From Bernardetia sp042180575 (GTDB taxonomy: Bacteria; Bacteroidota; Bacteroidia; Cytophagales; Bernardetiaceae): a stretch of DNA of 64,000 nt. The position numbers and the translations under genes were made by a program. Under the pieces are notes generated by a model. It was not told the origin of the DNA. It saw nothing but the letters and a program-made list of their open reading frames with translations, and did not search any database. The DNA lies in assembly GCF_042180575.1 (NCBI RefSeq), contig NZ_CP170094.1, positions 1,922,001-1,986,000 on the forward strand, given 5' to 3'. Shown piece by piece: positions 17,303 through 26,246 of the stretch (positions are counted from its first letter, which is position 1; every line of letters starts with the position of its first letter).

Positions 17303-17320
17303 TCACAAATCAGAAAAAAT

Positions 17321-17536
17321 ATGAAAGACCAAGAAATATACTCAAAGCTATTTTTACTTAACTCTGACAACTTAAAACAAGAGTTATTAAATTTTATGGA
17401 TTATTTACTCACAAAACAGTTTTCAGAAACTAAGACAAAGAAAACTCCTCAATTTGGTTGTGCAAAAGGAAAATTCAGAATGAGTGATGATTTTGATGAA
17501 CCTTTAGACCATTTTGACGAATATATGCCCAATTAA
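17321..17536 (+). CDS. Antitoxin of PIN module (DUF2281-like)
   Basis: A 71-residue acidic protein. The N-terminal helical part LNSDNLKQELLNFMDYLLTK and the C-terminal tail with FGCAKGKFRMSDDFDEPLD resemble DUF2281-type antitoxins, whose C-terminal tail blocks the PIN active site. It is followed 12 bases later by the PIN toxin. The pair sits between nspC and a displaced nspC 3' fragment. Function is inferred from architecture and partner. Confidence 0.75.
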   Translation: MKDQEIYSKLFLLNSDNLKQELLNFMDYLLTKQFSETKTKKTPQFGCAKGKFRMSDDFDEPLDHFDEYMPN

Positions 17537-17548
17537 TCAAAAAATTGA

Positions 17549-17944
17549 ATGAATATTTTGCTAGATACACATGCTTTAATTTGGTTTTTTGAAGGCGATA
17601 AAAAATTAAGTAATAAGGCAAGAAAAACTATACAAGAACCGAAGAATACTATATTTGTGAGTGTAGTAAGTTTTTGGGAAATTGTTATTAAAATAAGTAT
17701 AGACAAATTGGAGATGGATTTGTCAATGGAAGAACTACAAAAATTAGTTTGGGAAAATGGAATACAAATCCTTCCTATAAAAATAGAACATACATTTTTG
17801 CTGAGAAATTTACCGTATTTTCATAAAGACCCATTTGATAGATTACTTTTTGTACAAGCATCATCTGAGAACATGAATTTGGTAAGTTGTGATGTTATTT
17901 TTGATGATTACTTAGATAGCAGTTCAATTAGTAGAATTTGGTAG
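17549..17944 (+). CDS. PIN-domain toxin (VapC-like)
   Basis: A 131-residue PIN ribonuclease. It begins MNILLDTHALIWFFEGDKKL with the first acidic residue D6. The next conserved segment is VSVVSFWEIVIKISIDKLEM with E46-like glutamate, and the C-terminal DPFDRLLFVQASSENMNLVS carries the third and fourth acids. These fit the four-acid Mg-dependent RNase site. It probably cleaves tRNA or rRNA when free of its antitoxin. It is encoded right after a DUF2281-like antitoxin. It belongs to a different PIN subfamily from the one at 47829. Confidence 0.85.
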   Translation: MNILLDTHALIWFFEGDKKLSNKARKTIQEPKNTIFVSVVSFWEIVIKISIDKLEMDLSMEELQKLVWENGIQILPIKIEHTFLLRNLPYFHKDPFDRLLFVQASSENMNLVSCDVIFDDYLDSSSISRIW

Positions 17945-17952
17945 AACAAATT

Positions 17953-18122
17953 AAAAATCAATGATTAAAATCGTTTTTGATGATATGATTCATTATACAA
18001 TGGTCAAAACTTCTACTTTTAATGGAGTTTCTCATCCAAGTATCGGAATTTGGAAAGAAAGTAATGAATTTCAATTAGTTCGAGAAATTGGTTATGAAAT
18101 GTTTAAGAATAAACTTTCTTAG
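17953..18122 (+). pseudogene. Displaced second copy of the nspC 3' end
   Basis: This segment aligns with 17089-17258 of nspC, including the stop codon. Over about 156 bases there are around 11 differences, and nearly all fall in third codon positions; the translated tail is the same except for one Pro to Ser change. It has no upstream part of the gene. The pattern indicates a coding sequence that diverged under selection and was then separated from its gene when the toxin-antitoxin cassette entered. Confidence 0.9.
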
Positions 18123-18132
18123 AAAGAATCTG

Positions 18133-18178
18133 AAACACACTCTTTACAAAAAAAACTTTTTTCACAGAGTGTGTTTTT
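18133..18178. terminator. Bidirectional terminator-like hairpin
   Basis: AAACACACTCT (18133) pairs with AGAGTGTGTTT (18166) and is followed by a T-tract; on the other strand it sits three bases after the stop of the lipoprotein at 18181. It is probably the original nspC terminator. Confidence 0.75.
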
Positions 18179-18180
18179 CC

Positions 18181-18462
18181 TTACTCACAGTCCAAATCCC
18201 TAAGTGTTTCTTGAAAAGAAGAAATATCAGCACTACTATAACAACCTGAAATATATGCTTCTAAAGCAGCTTTATAGGCATTACAGTTTGCAACTGAATT
18301 TGGGTCAGAAGAATAAGCTTGGGCAGTAACAGTAATATCATTGGCTAAAGAAATACAATCATTATTATTATCTTCATCTCTTTCACAAGAAGTCAAAGTA
18401 CTTGAAAAAACTACTATTGTTACAATAAAGAATATTTTAGAAAAAAATTGAGGTAACTTCAT
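18181..18462 (-). CDS. Small lipoprotein
   Basis: A 93-residue protein with an SPII signal (IFFIVTIVVFSSTLTSCERD, Cys at about 26). The mature part is about 65 residues with four cysteines (NDCISL, ANCNAY, SGCYSS, LDCE), which may form disulfides. Its helical periodicity (AYSSDPNSVANCNAYKAALE) is seen in small Bacteroidota lipoproteins of unknown role. The 312 bases between it and the M1 peptidase gene hold only AT-rich DNA and presumably divergent promoters. Confidence 0.65.
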   Translation of the reverse strand: MKLPQFFSKIFFIVTIVVFSSTLTSCERDEDNNNDCISLANDITVTAQAYSSDPNSVANCNAYKAALEAYISGCYSSADISSFQETLRDLDCE

Positions 18463-18774
18463 TTTAATATCAGTTTGTGGTGTATCTAAAGTAAAATTAA
18501 ACTTTTAGAGCTTTTATTATTGATTATTTGCTCTCAGTTTAAAGATACAAAATAGTTATCTAAATTTGGAGTACGACGATTTTCCCTTGTCTATAAAATA
18601 CAAAATTCTCAATAGTCTTTTACAAAAAAAGCTCTTGATAATAGTTCAACTTGGATAGTTGTTGTTCCTTCTTACCTTTTTAAAAAGATAATTCAAGATT
18701 TTCCCCTTTTTTTATTCATTAAATTTGAGTTTTTTTGTAAGTTGTATAAAATTTTACAAAAATCTTTTTTCAGT

Positions 18775-21483
18775 ATGAATAAATCGCTACGTTTCCCTTC
18801 TTTTTTTTCTGCTCAGTTTGTGCCTACATTTTTTGCAGTTCTTTTTTTCGTTTCTACTTCGCTTTTTGTGTCGTCGTGTAAACCTACACAATCTACCACG
18901 GATAATTCCACTAAAAAAGACACAACAAATACAGCCAATGAATTTCTTGTTCCGATAGAAGAATCTGAAAATCAATTTAAAAAAGATATTCCAGAGCCAA
19001 TTTGGAAACCCAAAAAAGGAAGTTATCATGCTACCAAAACAAAAGAATTTGATTTACTTCATACAAAACTTAATATTACTCCAGATTGGGAAAGACAGTG
19101 GGTTTACTCAACAGCTACTCTGACAGTTCAGCCTCATTTTTATGACCAAAATAAAATTGATTTAGATGCAAAAGGACTAGCAATAGAATCTATAAAACTC
19201 TTGGCAGGAAGTTCAAAAAACCAAACTACAAAGCCGTTGCGTTGGGATTATGATGGAAAGTGGCTCACTATTCGTTTGGATAGAGAATATAAAAAAGATG
19301 AAAAAATAACAGTAGAAATAAATTATATAGCCAAACCAAATGAGGCAATTTGGACAAATAGTGTACTTTCAAATATTGAAGAAGAAGGTTTTTTCTTTAT
19401 CAACCCAGAAGGCAAAACAAAAGGAAAACCAAAACAGATTTGGACACAAGGCGAAACGTCAAACAATTCCATGTGGTTTCCAACTTTTGAAGGTTCTAAT
19501 TTTAGAGGAACACAAGAAGTTTTAATTACTGTAGCTGATTCTTTACAGACACTTTCAAATGGAAGACTTGTTTCTTCTCAAAAAAATAATGACGGAACAC
19601 GTACCGATTATTGGAAAATGGAAAAGCCTCATGCGCCCTACCTTACAATGGTTGCCGTAGGAGAATTTGCAATTATTGAAGACAAATGGAAAGATGTCCC
19701 TTTGTATTATTACACCGAAAAATGGCACGCTCCGTATGCAAAAGATGTTTTTGGTAAAACGCCTGAAATGATAGAATTTTATTCCAACTACTTAGATTAT
19801 CCATATCCTTGGGAAAAATACGCTCAAATTATCGTTCGTGATTATACTTCGGGTGCAATGGAAAATACAAGTGCTTCCGTTTTTATGGAAGGGCTTTTAG
19901 TAGATAAGCGTTCGGTTCAAGACCACGACTGGGAAGGAATTATTTCTCATGAACTCTTCCATCAATGGTTTGGAGATTTGATGACAGCAGAATCTTGGGC
20001 AAATCTTGCCATGAACGAATCTTTTGCTGATTATGGAGAGTATCTTTGGTTAGAGCATAGCAAAGGAAAAAAAGATGCCGACCAAAATATTGCCAATGAA
20101 AAAACAAGCTATTTTAGAGAATCTCAAGCCAAAAGAGAGCCTATTATTCGTTATTTTTATACAAGTGAGGATGATATGTTTGATTCTCATTCTTATGCAA
20201 AAGGTGCAGTAGTTTTGAATATGTTGCGTTATCATATTGGAGATGAAGCCTTCAAAATTACGCTTCAAAAATACGTAAAAGCAAATGCTTTCAAATCCGT
20301 AGAATTAGATAATTTGAGATTAATAGCAGAGGAAGTTACAGGAATGGATTTAAAGTGGTTTTTTAATCAATGGTTTATGGAAGCAGGGCATCCAGAACTA
20401 AATATTGAACAAAATTACCAAGATGGAACGCTCAAAATGACCATTACGCAGACACAAGATTTGCGTTATTCTCCTATTTATCGCCTACCTTTAGAAGTGG
20501 ATATTTGGGAAAATGGAAAATCTACAAGACATAAATTTACCTTAGATAAAGCAGAACAGATTTTTGAATTTAAAACGGAATCAAAACCAGAGTTAGTTGT
20601 CTTTGATCCTTCTGGTTATCTTTTAGCTCAAAAAAATCAAGAAGAAAAAACACATCAAGAATGGCGTTTGCAAGCAAAGTATTATGAAAATTATATTCCA
20701 AAAATAGCAGCTTTATATAATTTGGCTGGTTCGGTAGAAAATGATACAACTTTTAATTTATTAATGGAAGTAGCAAAAAATAATGATTTTGCAGCATATA
20801 GAACACAGGCTATTCGTTCGCTAGGAGAATATAATCTTGCAAATTTAGAAAATCCAGAAGCAGAAGATGTTGAAAAACATATTACAGAAGTCGTAACTTT
20901 ACTCAAAGAAATGGCTCTTAATGATAAAGATAACCTAACTCGTGCCTCTGCTATTGATATTGTTTCACAGTATGGAGCTTTTCCTCAACTTTGGGAACAA
21001 ACTCTAAAAGATTCTTCTTATTTTGTGATCAGTAATACAATTTATTCATTGATAAATGTATATGGTGCAGAGGCGTTGGATAAAGTTGAGCCTTTCGAAA
21101 ATATTGAAGAGCGTCATGTCGTTTATGCTTTAGGAGAATATTATTCTGTTTATGGAATTGAAGGAAAATATGATTGGTTTGTGAAAAATATGAATAGAAT
21201 TTCGGGTTCAGAAATGAGTTATTTTCTCAATCATTTTACGCAATATCTTATCAATCAACCTAAAGATATTCAAAAAAAAGGAATTGATTATTTAGTTTAT
21301 CAAGCCAAAACAAATTCGTTTGTTCAAACTCGTAAAGATGCTTATCAATCACTTATTGTACTCAAAAATGCTCTTGATGAAGAAACAAAACTTGAACTAG
21401 AAATCGAACAAAAAATGGATGAAATCAGAAACGAAGAAAAAGACCGTAGAGTAGCCGAATTTCAACAAGCTCTTGGTTTTTAA
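18775..21483 (+). CDS. M1-family aminopeptidase lipoprotein
   Basis: I prefer the ATG at 18775 (MNKSLRFPSFFSAQFVPTFF), giving 902 residues, over a TTG at 18742. An SPII lipobox VSSCKPTQ follows. The exopeptidase motif GAMEN is at about 360-364 and the zinc site HELFHQW (HExxH, with a downstream E in NESFADY) at about 391-397. A HEAT-like C-terminal region follows. M1 enzymes remove N-terminal residues from peptides; this one is probably anchored at the cell surface or periplasm. It is longer than minimal M1 enzymes because of the extended C-terminal helical domain. Confidence 0.92.
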   Translation: MNKSLRFPSFFSAQFVPTFFAVLFFVSTSLFVSSCKPTQSTTDNSTKKDTTNTANEFLVPIEESENQFKKDIPEPIWKPKKGSYHATKTKEFDLLHTKLNITPDWERQWVYSTATLTVQPHFYDQNKIDLDAKGLAIESIKLLAGSSKNQTTKPLRWDYDGKWLTIRLDREYKKDEKITVEINYIAKPNEAIWTNSVLSNIEEEGFFFINPEGKTKGKPKQIWTQGETSNNSMWFPTFEGSNFRGTQEVLITVADSLQTLSNGRLVSSQKNNDGTRTDYWKMEKPHAPYLTMVAVGEFAIIEDKWKDVPLYYYTEKWHAPYAKDVFGKTPEMIEFYSNYLDYPYPWEKYAQIIVRDYTSGAMENTSASVFMEGLLVDKRSVQDHDWEGIISHELFHQWFGDLMTAESWANLAMNESFADYGEYLWLEHSKGKKDADQNIANEKTSYFRESQAKREPIIRYFYTSEDDMFDSHSYAKGAVVLNMLRYHIGDEAFKITLQKYVKANAFKSVELDNLRLIAEEVTGMDLKWFFNQWFMEAGHPELNIEQNYQDGTLKMTITQTQDLRYSPIYRLPLEVDIWENGKSTRHKFTLDKAEQIFEFKTESKPELVVFDPSGYLLAQKNQEEKTHQEWRLQAKYYENYIPKIAALYNLAGSVENDTTFNLLMEVAKNNDFAAYRTQAIRSLGEYNLANLENPEAEDVEKHITEVVTLLKEMALNDKDNLTRASAIDIVSQYGAFPQLWEQTLKDSSYFVISNTIYSLINVYGAEALDKVEPFENIEERHVVYALGEYYSVYGIEGKYDWFVKNMNRISGSEMSYFLNHFTQYLINQPKDIQKKGIDYLVYQAKTNSFVQTRKDAYQSLIVLKNALDEETKLELEIEQKMDEIRNEEKDRRVAEFQQALGF

Positions 21484-21493
21484 TTTCTATCCT

Positions 21494-21516
21494 CAACGAC
21501 GGTCTTGACCTCGTTG
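21494..21516. repeat. CAACGA/TCGTTG hairpin after the peptidase gene
   Basis: CAACGACGGTC-TT-GACCTCGTTG forms a stem with one bulged base, 11 bases after the stop. It lacks a T-tract. It resembles the GTTG hairpins at 12011-12095 and 13341-13363, including a following CGGTTT. Confidence 0.55.
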
Positions 21517-21551
21517 ACGGTTTCTAGTTCACTTATTTAATCTAAAACACT

Positions 21552-22040
21552 ATGAAATTTATTATTCCTATATTTATATTATTTCTTTGCTTTTCTTGTG
21601 ATTCGCCTTCAAAAAGTCACGCAAGTACAGACGAATCTGATAAAAAAGTAGAAGAAAAAAATGAAGAACAAAAGAAAGTCAAAAAAGCCCCTATCCAAAT
21701 AGGAACAGATGAAGTTTTATTTAAAAGTTTTGGAACTGAACCTTTTTGGAGTGCAGAAGTTCGTAAAAGTGGTATTTTGTTTTCAAAATATGGATTAGAT
21801 TCTATAACTTTCGAATATGTAGAACCGAAAGCAGCAGAAAGCAGACCCATAGAATATTTTATGACTTATTTTTTGGAAGACCAAGACGGAAAACAAGCGC
21901 AATTAGTCGTCAAAAAAGGAGAAGAGTGTGCTTGTTCAGACGGAATGTCGGACAAAGATTATGGTTATCACACTTTCTTTTTATATGACAATCAAATGTT
22001 TGAAGGATGTGGAGAGAAATCAGTTACCAGTGAGGAGTAA
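21552..22040 (+). CDS. Lipoprotein, COG3650-like
   Basis: A 162-residue lipoprotein: FIIPIFILFLCFSCDSPSKS gives a lipobox with Cys at about 16, then a Lys/Glu-rich spacer. The folded part has FGTEPFWSAEVRKSGILFSK and later EECACSDGMSDKDYGYHTFF, CGE. The GTEPFWS motif is typical of the COG3650 family of putative membrane/periplasmic proteins of unknown function. Four cysteines near the C-terminus may form disulfides or bind a ligand. It is in the same direction as the peptidase gene, about 70 bases away. Confidence 0.7.
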   Translation: MKFIIPIFILFLCFSCDSPSKSHASTDESDKKVEEKNEEQKKVKKAPIQIGTDEVLFKSFGTEPFWSAEVRKSGILFSKYGLDSITFEYVEPKAAESRPIEYFMTYFLEDQDGKQAQLVVKKGEECACSDGMSDKDYGYHTFFLYDNQMFEGCGEKSVTSEE

Positions 22041-22161
22041 TTAGTTACCAGTTAATTTCAAATGAAATTTCAAAAATGTATTGGTATTTATCTTCATTTT
22101 ATCATAAAAATCATATTAATCACTCGCTAATAAGTTACGGTATTTTAATAATTTAAGAAAA

Positions 22162-22533
22162 ATGGCAAAAATTCAAAACACATTCAAACATATTGAGGAA
22201 GAAAAAGAAATCAAAATTCCTACAAAAAGAGGCTTTTGGAGAAATCTAGCTGAGTGGGATTTTACCATTGACCAAGATTTTTTATTCCGAATAATGCCTT
22301 ATGTTTTGTATGTTTCTTTTTTTGGAATTATCTATATTGCAAATCGTCATTATACAGAACGAGTAGTTAGAGAAGTTACTCAGCTTCGTCAAGAAGTAGA
22401 AGAATATCAAATCGATTATCATGCTTTACAAACTCGTTATGTATATGATAGCAGAAGACAAGTAGTAGCTAAAAAAGCTGAACAATTAGGCTTAAAAGAA
22501 AGAGAAAAACCATTAGTAAGAATATCGGAATAG
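22162..22533 (+). CDS. FtsL-like division protein
   Basis: A 123-residue single-pass membrane protein: cytoplasmic N-terminus, one hydrophobic helix (IMPYVLYVSFFGIIYIANRH, about 44-63), then a coiled-coil (VTQLRQEVEEYQIDYHALQT). The order is typical of Bacteroidota FtsL-like proteins, which lie directly upstream of the FtsI-type penicillin-binding protein, as here. FtsL links early divisome proteins to FtsW/FtsI. No mraZ or rsmH lies upstream, so this is a fragment of the usual cell-wall cluster. Between it and ftsI are 145 bases filled with TTACGAATT repeats. Confidence 0.75.
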   Translation: MAKIQNTFKHIEEEKEIKIPTKRGFWRNLAEWDFTIDQDFLFRIMPYVLYVSFFGIIYIANRHYTERVVREVTQLRQEVEEYQIDYHALQTRYVYDSRRQVVAKKAEQLGLKEREKPLVRISE

Positions 22534-22535
22534 CC

Positions 22536-22674
22536 AATTACGAATTGTCAATTACGAATTACGATAAACTACTATTTCTATGCTAAATTTAGTAGTCGTA
22601 ATTTTTAATTCATAGTTCGTAATTCGTAATCCGTAATTCGTAATTCGTAATCCGTAATTCGTAATTCGTAATTG
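22536..22674. repeat. AATTACGAATT inverted/tandem repeat element
   Basis: The left arm AATTACGAATTGTCAATTAC (22536) and the right part, starting TCGTAATTTTTAATTC (about 22600) and running into many CGTAATTCGTAATCCGTAAT units, form a nested inverted repeat of about 140 bp that ends at the ftsI start. The same arms occur at 45651-45801 next to the S23 gene. Confidence 0.8.
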
Positions 22675-22678
22675 ATTT

Positions 22679-24805
22679 ATGGCAAAAACAGGAATAAGAA
22701 AATACATACTCGCTCGTGTCCGAATCGCTTTTTTGGTGGTTTCACTGATTGCCTTAGTGATTGTTTATAAAATGATGAACATTCAGATTGTAGAAGGCGA
22801 GCGTTGGAGCAGTAAAGCTAGAGGTGTAGAAATGCGTGATGTACAACCGACTAGAGGAAGCATTTTGGCAGATGATGGCAGTCTTTTGGCTACTTCTTTG
22901 CCTTTTTATCGTGTTGCTATTGACCCAACAGTGGCAGATAGCAGCATTTTTGAAGGTGGAATTGATTCTTTAGGAATGCTCTTATCTAAGTTTTATAAGG
23001 AAGAAGAGCCTAGTTATTATGTAAATATTTTAAGAGACTATCGTAAAAACAAAAAGAAATATTACGTAATTAGTAAAGAATTAATTGACCACGAAAACTA
23101 TAAAAAACTATCTAAATTTCCCATTTTTAGAGAAGGTAGAAATAAAGGAGGCGTAATTTACGAACAAACCGACAGACGTTTTTTACCTTTTGGAGAACTT
23201 GCAAGACGTACTATTGGCTTTGTAACCGAAGAAGATACCACTCAATCCTTGAACGGTAGAGGATTGGAGTATAGTTTTAATAGTGAGTTGCAAGGTGTGG
23301 CAGGTGAGGCATTGTACGAACTTATTGCAGGTGGTTTTTGGAAGCCTGTTGATGATATGTCGCAAGTCAGACCCAAACCAGGGATTGATATTCAGACTAC
23401 GATTGATATAAATCTGCAAGATACAGTCCATCAGATTCTACAAAATGCACTTCGTCAGTATAAAGCAGAATATGGTTCAGTTATTTTAATGGAAGTAGCA
23501 ACAGGAGAAATAAAGGCTCTTGTAAACTTGGGAATAAACTCAAACGGTTCGTATGTAGAAAACAATAATTATGCTGTCGGAGATATGGGACTTGCCGAAC
23601 CTGGATCTACATTTAAGTTGATGTCTATGGCTGCACTTTTTGAAGATGAAGAAATTCCCATTTCATTATCAGATAGTGTCCAAACAGGTGATGGAGTTCA
23701 TAAGTATTACGATGATGCAATTATGCGTGATGTGGCTGCGCTTGGAAAATTAAGTGTACAAGAAGTTTTTGAAAAGTCATCTAATGTTGGAATGTCGCTT
23801 TTGGTGTGGAAGTATTTCCGTAAAAATCCTGAAAAGTATTACGAATATCTCAAAAAATTTGGGCTTTCTCGTCCGTTAGGTTTTCAAATGGCAGGAGAAG
23901 CACAGCCTTATATCAAATCTCCTTCTGACTCTTCGTGGAGTGGAAGTACACTTCCTTGGATGTCTATTGGTTATGAGCTTAAATTATCTCCTCTTCAAAC
24001 ACTTTCATTTTATAATACGGTTGCTAATAATGGAGTAATGGTTGAGCCAATTATTGTAAGCCAGACAAGACAAGCAGGAAAAACACTAAAAAGTTTTGAT
24101 TCTAAAGTATTAAACAAACAAACACTTTCAGAAAAAACAGTCAAAATATTACAAACAATGCTTCGTGGTGCAGTAGAAAATGGAACTGCCAAAAAAATTG
24201 ACACAAAAATCTATCAAATTGCAGGAAAAACAGGAACTGCCGAAAAGGTCAGAAATGGAGAATATACCGAAGACCACTATACTTCTTTTGCTGGTTATTT
24301 TCCTGCTGACAATCCAAAATACTCGTGTATTGTAGTCATTGACGACCCAAAAACAGATAAGCGTTATGCTTCTGAAGTAGCTGCACCTATTTTTCGTAAG
24401 GTTTCTGATGTAGTTTATCAACGTTATTTGCACAAGCCTCTTTCAGAAGTTGAGCCAACAGCAACTGATAGTTTACACATGCGTTTGCCTTTTATTCGTG
24501 CTGGTTATCGTCCAGATTTGGATTTGGTATGTTCTCAATTAGGAATCAAAACAGAAAACCAAACGGTTCAGCAATGGGTAAAAACGAAAGTTGCAACCGA
24601 TACAGTTATGTGGATAGACAATCAAGCTGCTGCAAGTCTTGTTCCTGATGTGCGTGGAATGCGCCTTCGTGATGCACTTTATTTGTTGGAAAACTTAGGA
24701 ATGAAAGTCGCCTTTGAAGGAAAAGGAAGAATTGTATCACAATCTTTAAATCCTAATGTAGCCATTCCAAAAGGAAAAACTATTTATTTGAAATTGAAGG
24801 AATAG
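22679..24805 (+). CDS. ftsI: FtsI-type penicillin-binding protein with PASTA domain
   Basis: A 708-residue class B PBP. One N-terminal membrane helix (about 12-32) is followed by a PBP dimerisation domain (QPTRGSILADDGSLLATSLP). The transpeptidase has SxxK in GSTFKLMSM (about 311), SSN in FEKSSNVGMS (about 366) and KTGTAEK (about 519). A C-terminal PASTA repeat runs over the last 60 residues (LVPDVRGMRLRDALYLLENL). It cross-links septal peptidoglycan. In most Bacteroidota murE follows; here a restriction-modification locus follows instead. Confidence 0.92.
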   Translation: MAKTGIRKYILARVRIAFLVVSLIALVIVYKMMNIQIVEGERWSSKARGVEMRDVQPTRGSILADDGSLLATSLPFYRVAIDPTVADSSIFEGGIDSLGMLLSKFYKEEEPSYYVNILRDYRKNKKKYYVISKELIDHENYKKLSKFPIFREGRNKGGVIYEQTDRRFLPFGELARRTIGFVTEEDTTQSLNGRGLEYSFNSELQGVAGEALYELIAGGFWKPVDDMSQVRPKPGIDIQTTIDINLQDTVHQILQNALRQYKAEYGSVILMEVATGEIKALVNLGINSNGSYVENNNYAVGDMGLAEPGSTFKLMSMAALFEDEEIPISLSDSVQTGDGVHKYYDDAIMRDVAALGKLSVQEVFEKSSNVGMSLLVWKYFRKNPEKYYEYLKKFGLSRPLGFQMAGEAQPYIKSPSDSSWSGSTLPWMSIGYELKLSPLQTLSFYNTVANNGVMVEPIIVSQTRQAGKTLKSFDSKVLNKQTLSEKTVKILQTMLRGAVENGTAKKIDTKIYQIAGKTGTAEKVRNGEYTEDHYTSFAGYFPADNPKYSCIVVIDDPKTDKRYASEVAAPIFRKVSDVVYQRYLHKPLSEVEPTATDSLHMRLPFIRAGYRPDLDLVCSQLGIKTENQTVQQWVKTKVATDTVMWIDNQAAASLVPDVRGMRLRDALYLLENLGMKVAFEGKGRIVSQSLNPNVAIPKGKTIYLKLKE

Positions 24806-24844
24806 ATTGTAGGGAATAGTATTATAGTTTTAAAATAAAATTTT

Positions 24845-25837
24845 ATGAAAAAATTAAAGACAATAGATTTATTTGCAGGAATTGGAGGATTACGTTTAGC
24901 TTTTAAAAAATATAATTGTCAAAATGTATTTACTTCAGAATGGGATAAAGATGCTCAAAAAATGTATGAAGCAAATTTTGATGAAAAACCCTTTGGAGAT
25001 ATTACTCAAATTCTGCCACAAGAAATACCAAATCATGATATTTTATTAGCAGGGTTTCCTTGTCAGCCTTTTTCAGTAATTGGAAATAGAGAAGGTTTTT
25101 CGGATACTAGAGGAACTCTTTTTTTTAATATTGAAGAAATTCTCAAAGAAAAAAAACCTTATTCATTTGTCTTAGAAAATGTAAAACAGTTACGTTCACA
25201 TGATAAAGGGCGAACTTTTAAAGTTATTTTACAAAAACTAGAAGAGTTAGGATATTTTGTACATCATACAGTTTTAAATGCTTTAGATTTTGGACTTCCA
25301 CAAAAAAGAGAGCGTACAATTATTGTAGGTTTTAGAGAAAACATAAACTTCCAGTTTCCCAAGCCTTTAGGAGAATACCCACCACTTTCTGAATTTTTGA
25401 CACCTGAAAATGAAGTAGATAAAAAACTTTTTGCTTCTCAAAAAATTTTAGATAAAAGACAAGCAAGATTAAAAAAAGAACCCTTTTTTCCCTCTATTTG
25501 GCACGAAAACAAAGGTGGAAATATTTCAGTTTTGCCTTATTCTTGTGCTTTACGTGCAGGAGGTTCTTACAATTATTTATTAGTAAATGGAAATAGAAGA
25601 CTTTCAGAAAGAGAACTTTTACGTTTACAAGGCTTTCCAGAAGATTTTAAAGTTGTGGTTAGTTATACAGCAATGCGAAAACTGACAGGAAATAGTGTCG
25701 CCATTCCAGTTTTTGAAGCTGTTGCAGAAAAAATGATGGAGGCAATGGAAAGCAAAAAAATTCTTCCAATTACAAGACAACTTACTATTTTAGAATCTAA
25801 TTATGAATATTCAAATAGCAATACAGGCACTAGATAA
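24845..25837 (+). CDS. C5-cytosine DNA methyltransferase
   Basis: A 330-residue m5C methyltransferase with motif I DLFAGIGGLRLAF (about 8-20), motif IV GFPCQPFSVIG with the catalytic cysteine (about 77), motif VI FVLENVKQL, motif VIII FGLPQKRERTIIVGF, a short target-recognition region (about 190-235), and motifs IX-X (LSERELLRLQGFP, LTGNSVAIPVFEAVAEKM). Every catalytic motif is present, so it should be active. It overlaps the nuclease gene by 35 bases. The partner resembles the HaeII family, so an RGCGCY-like target is possible but unproven. Confidence 0.93.
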   Translation: MKKLKTIDLFAGIGGLRLAFKKYNCQNVFTSEWDKDAQKMYEANFDEKPFGDITQILPQEIPNHDILLAGFPCQPFSVIGNREGFSDTRGTLFFNIEEILKEKKPYSFVLENVKQLRSHDKGRTFKVILQKLEELGYFVHHTVLNALDFGLPQKRERTIIVGFRENINFQFPKPLGEYPPLSEFLTPENEVDKKLFASQKILDKRQARLKKEPFFPSIWHENKGGNISVLPYSCALRAGGSYNYLLVNGNRRLSERELLRLQGFPEDFKVVVSYTAMRKLTGNSVAIPVFEAVAEKMMEAMESKKILPITRQLTILESNYEYSNSNTGTR

Positions 25838-26246
25838 AGTTATCCAAAAATCAAGAGTTCATTTGTATAAACCTATACAAATTGCTGAAATTCTTTATAG
25901 GGATAGAGTAGAAAGAGATATTGACCTTTCTAATTTAGAAACTTATCGCAATCCTTCTAAAAAATGGCGAGACATAATTTGTATGCAGTTTCTGGGTAGA
26001 GTCAGTACTTCATCAGCTCGTTATCAAGATGATATTTTCAATCAAAATGCTATTCCTCCTGCTTTATTAGAGATATTGGGAAAAGAAAACAGAGCGAAAA
26101 ATGGAATTATAGAAGCACATATTTACACACAATTTTCAAAGCGTTTTACTCAAATGAATAGTGCTTTAGATTATTGCAAATTACATGATAGAAGCAATTT
26201 TCAGCTCACAGAGTTTTTAGATTTATTTTGGAAGGAAAAAGGTTTA

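Noticed and set aside
22536..22674. CRISPR array from the repeated CGTAATTC units
   Set aside because: The units are about 7-11 bp, contiguous and without regular spacers; they are simple interspersed repeats.
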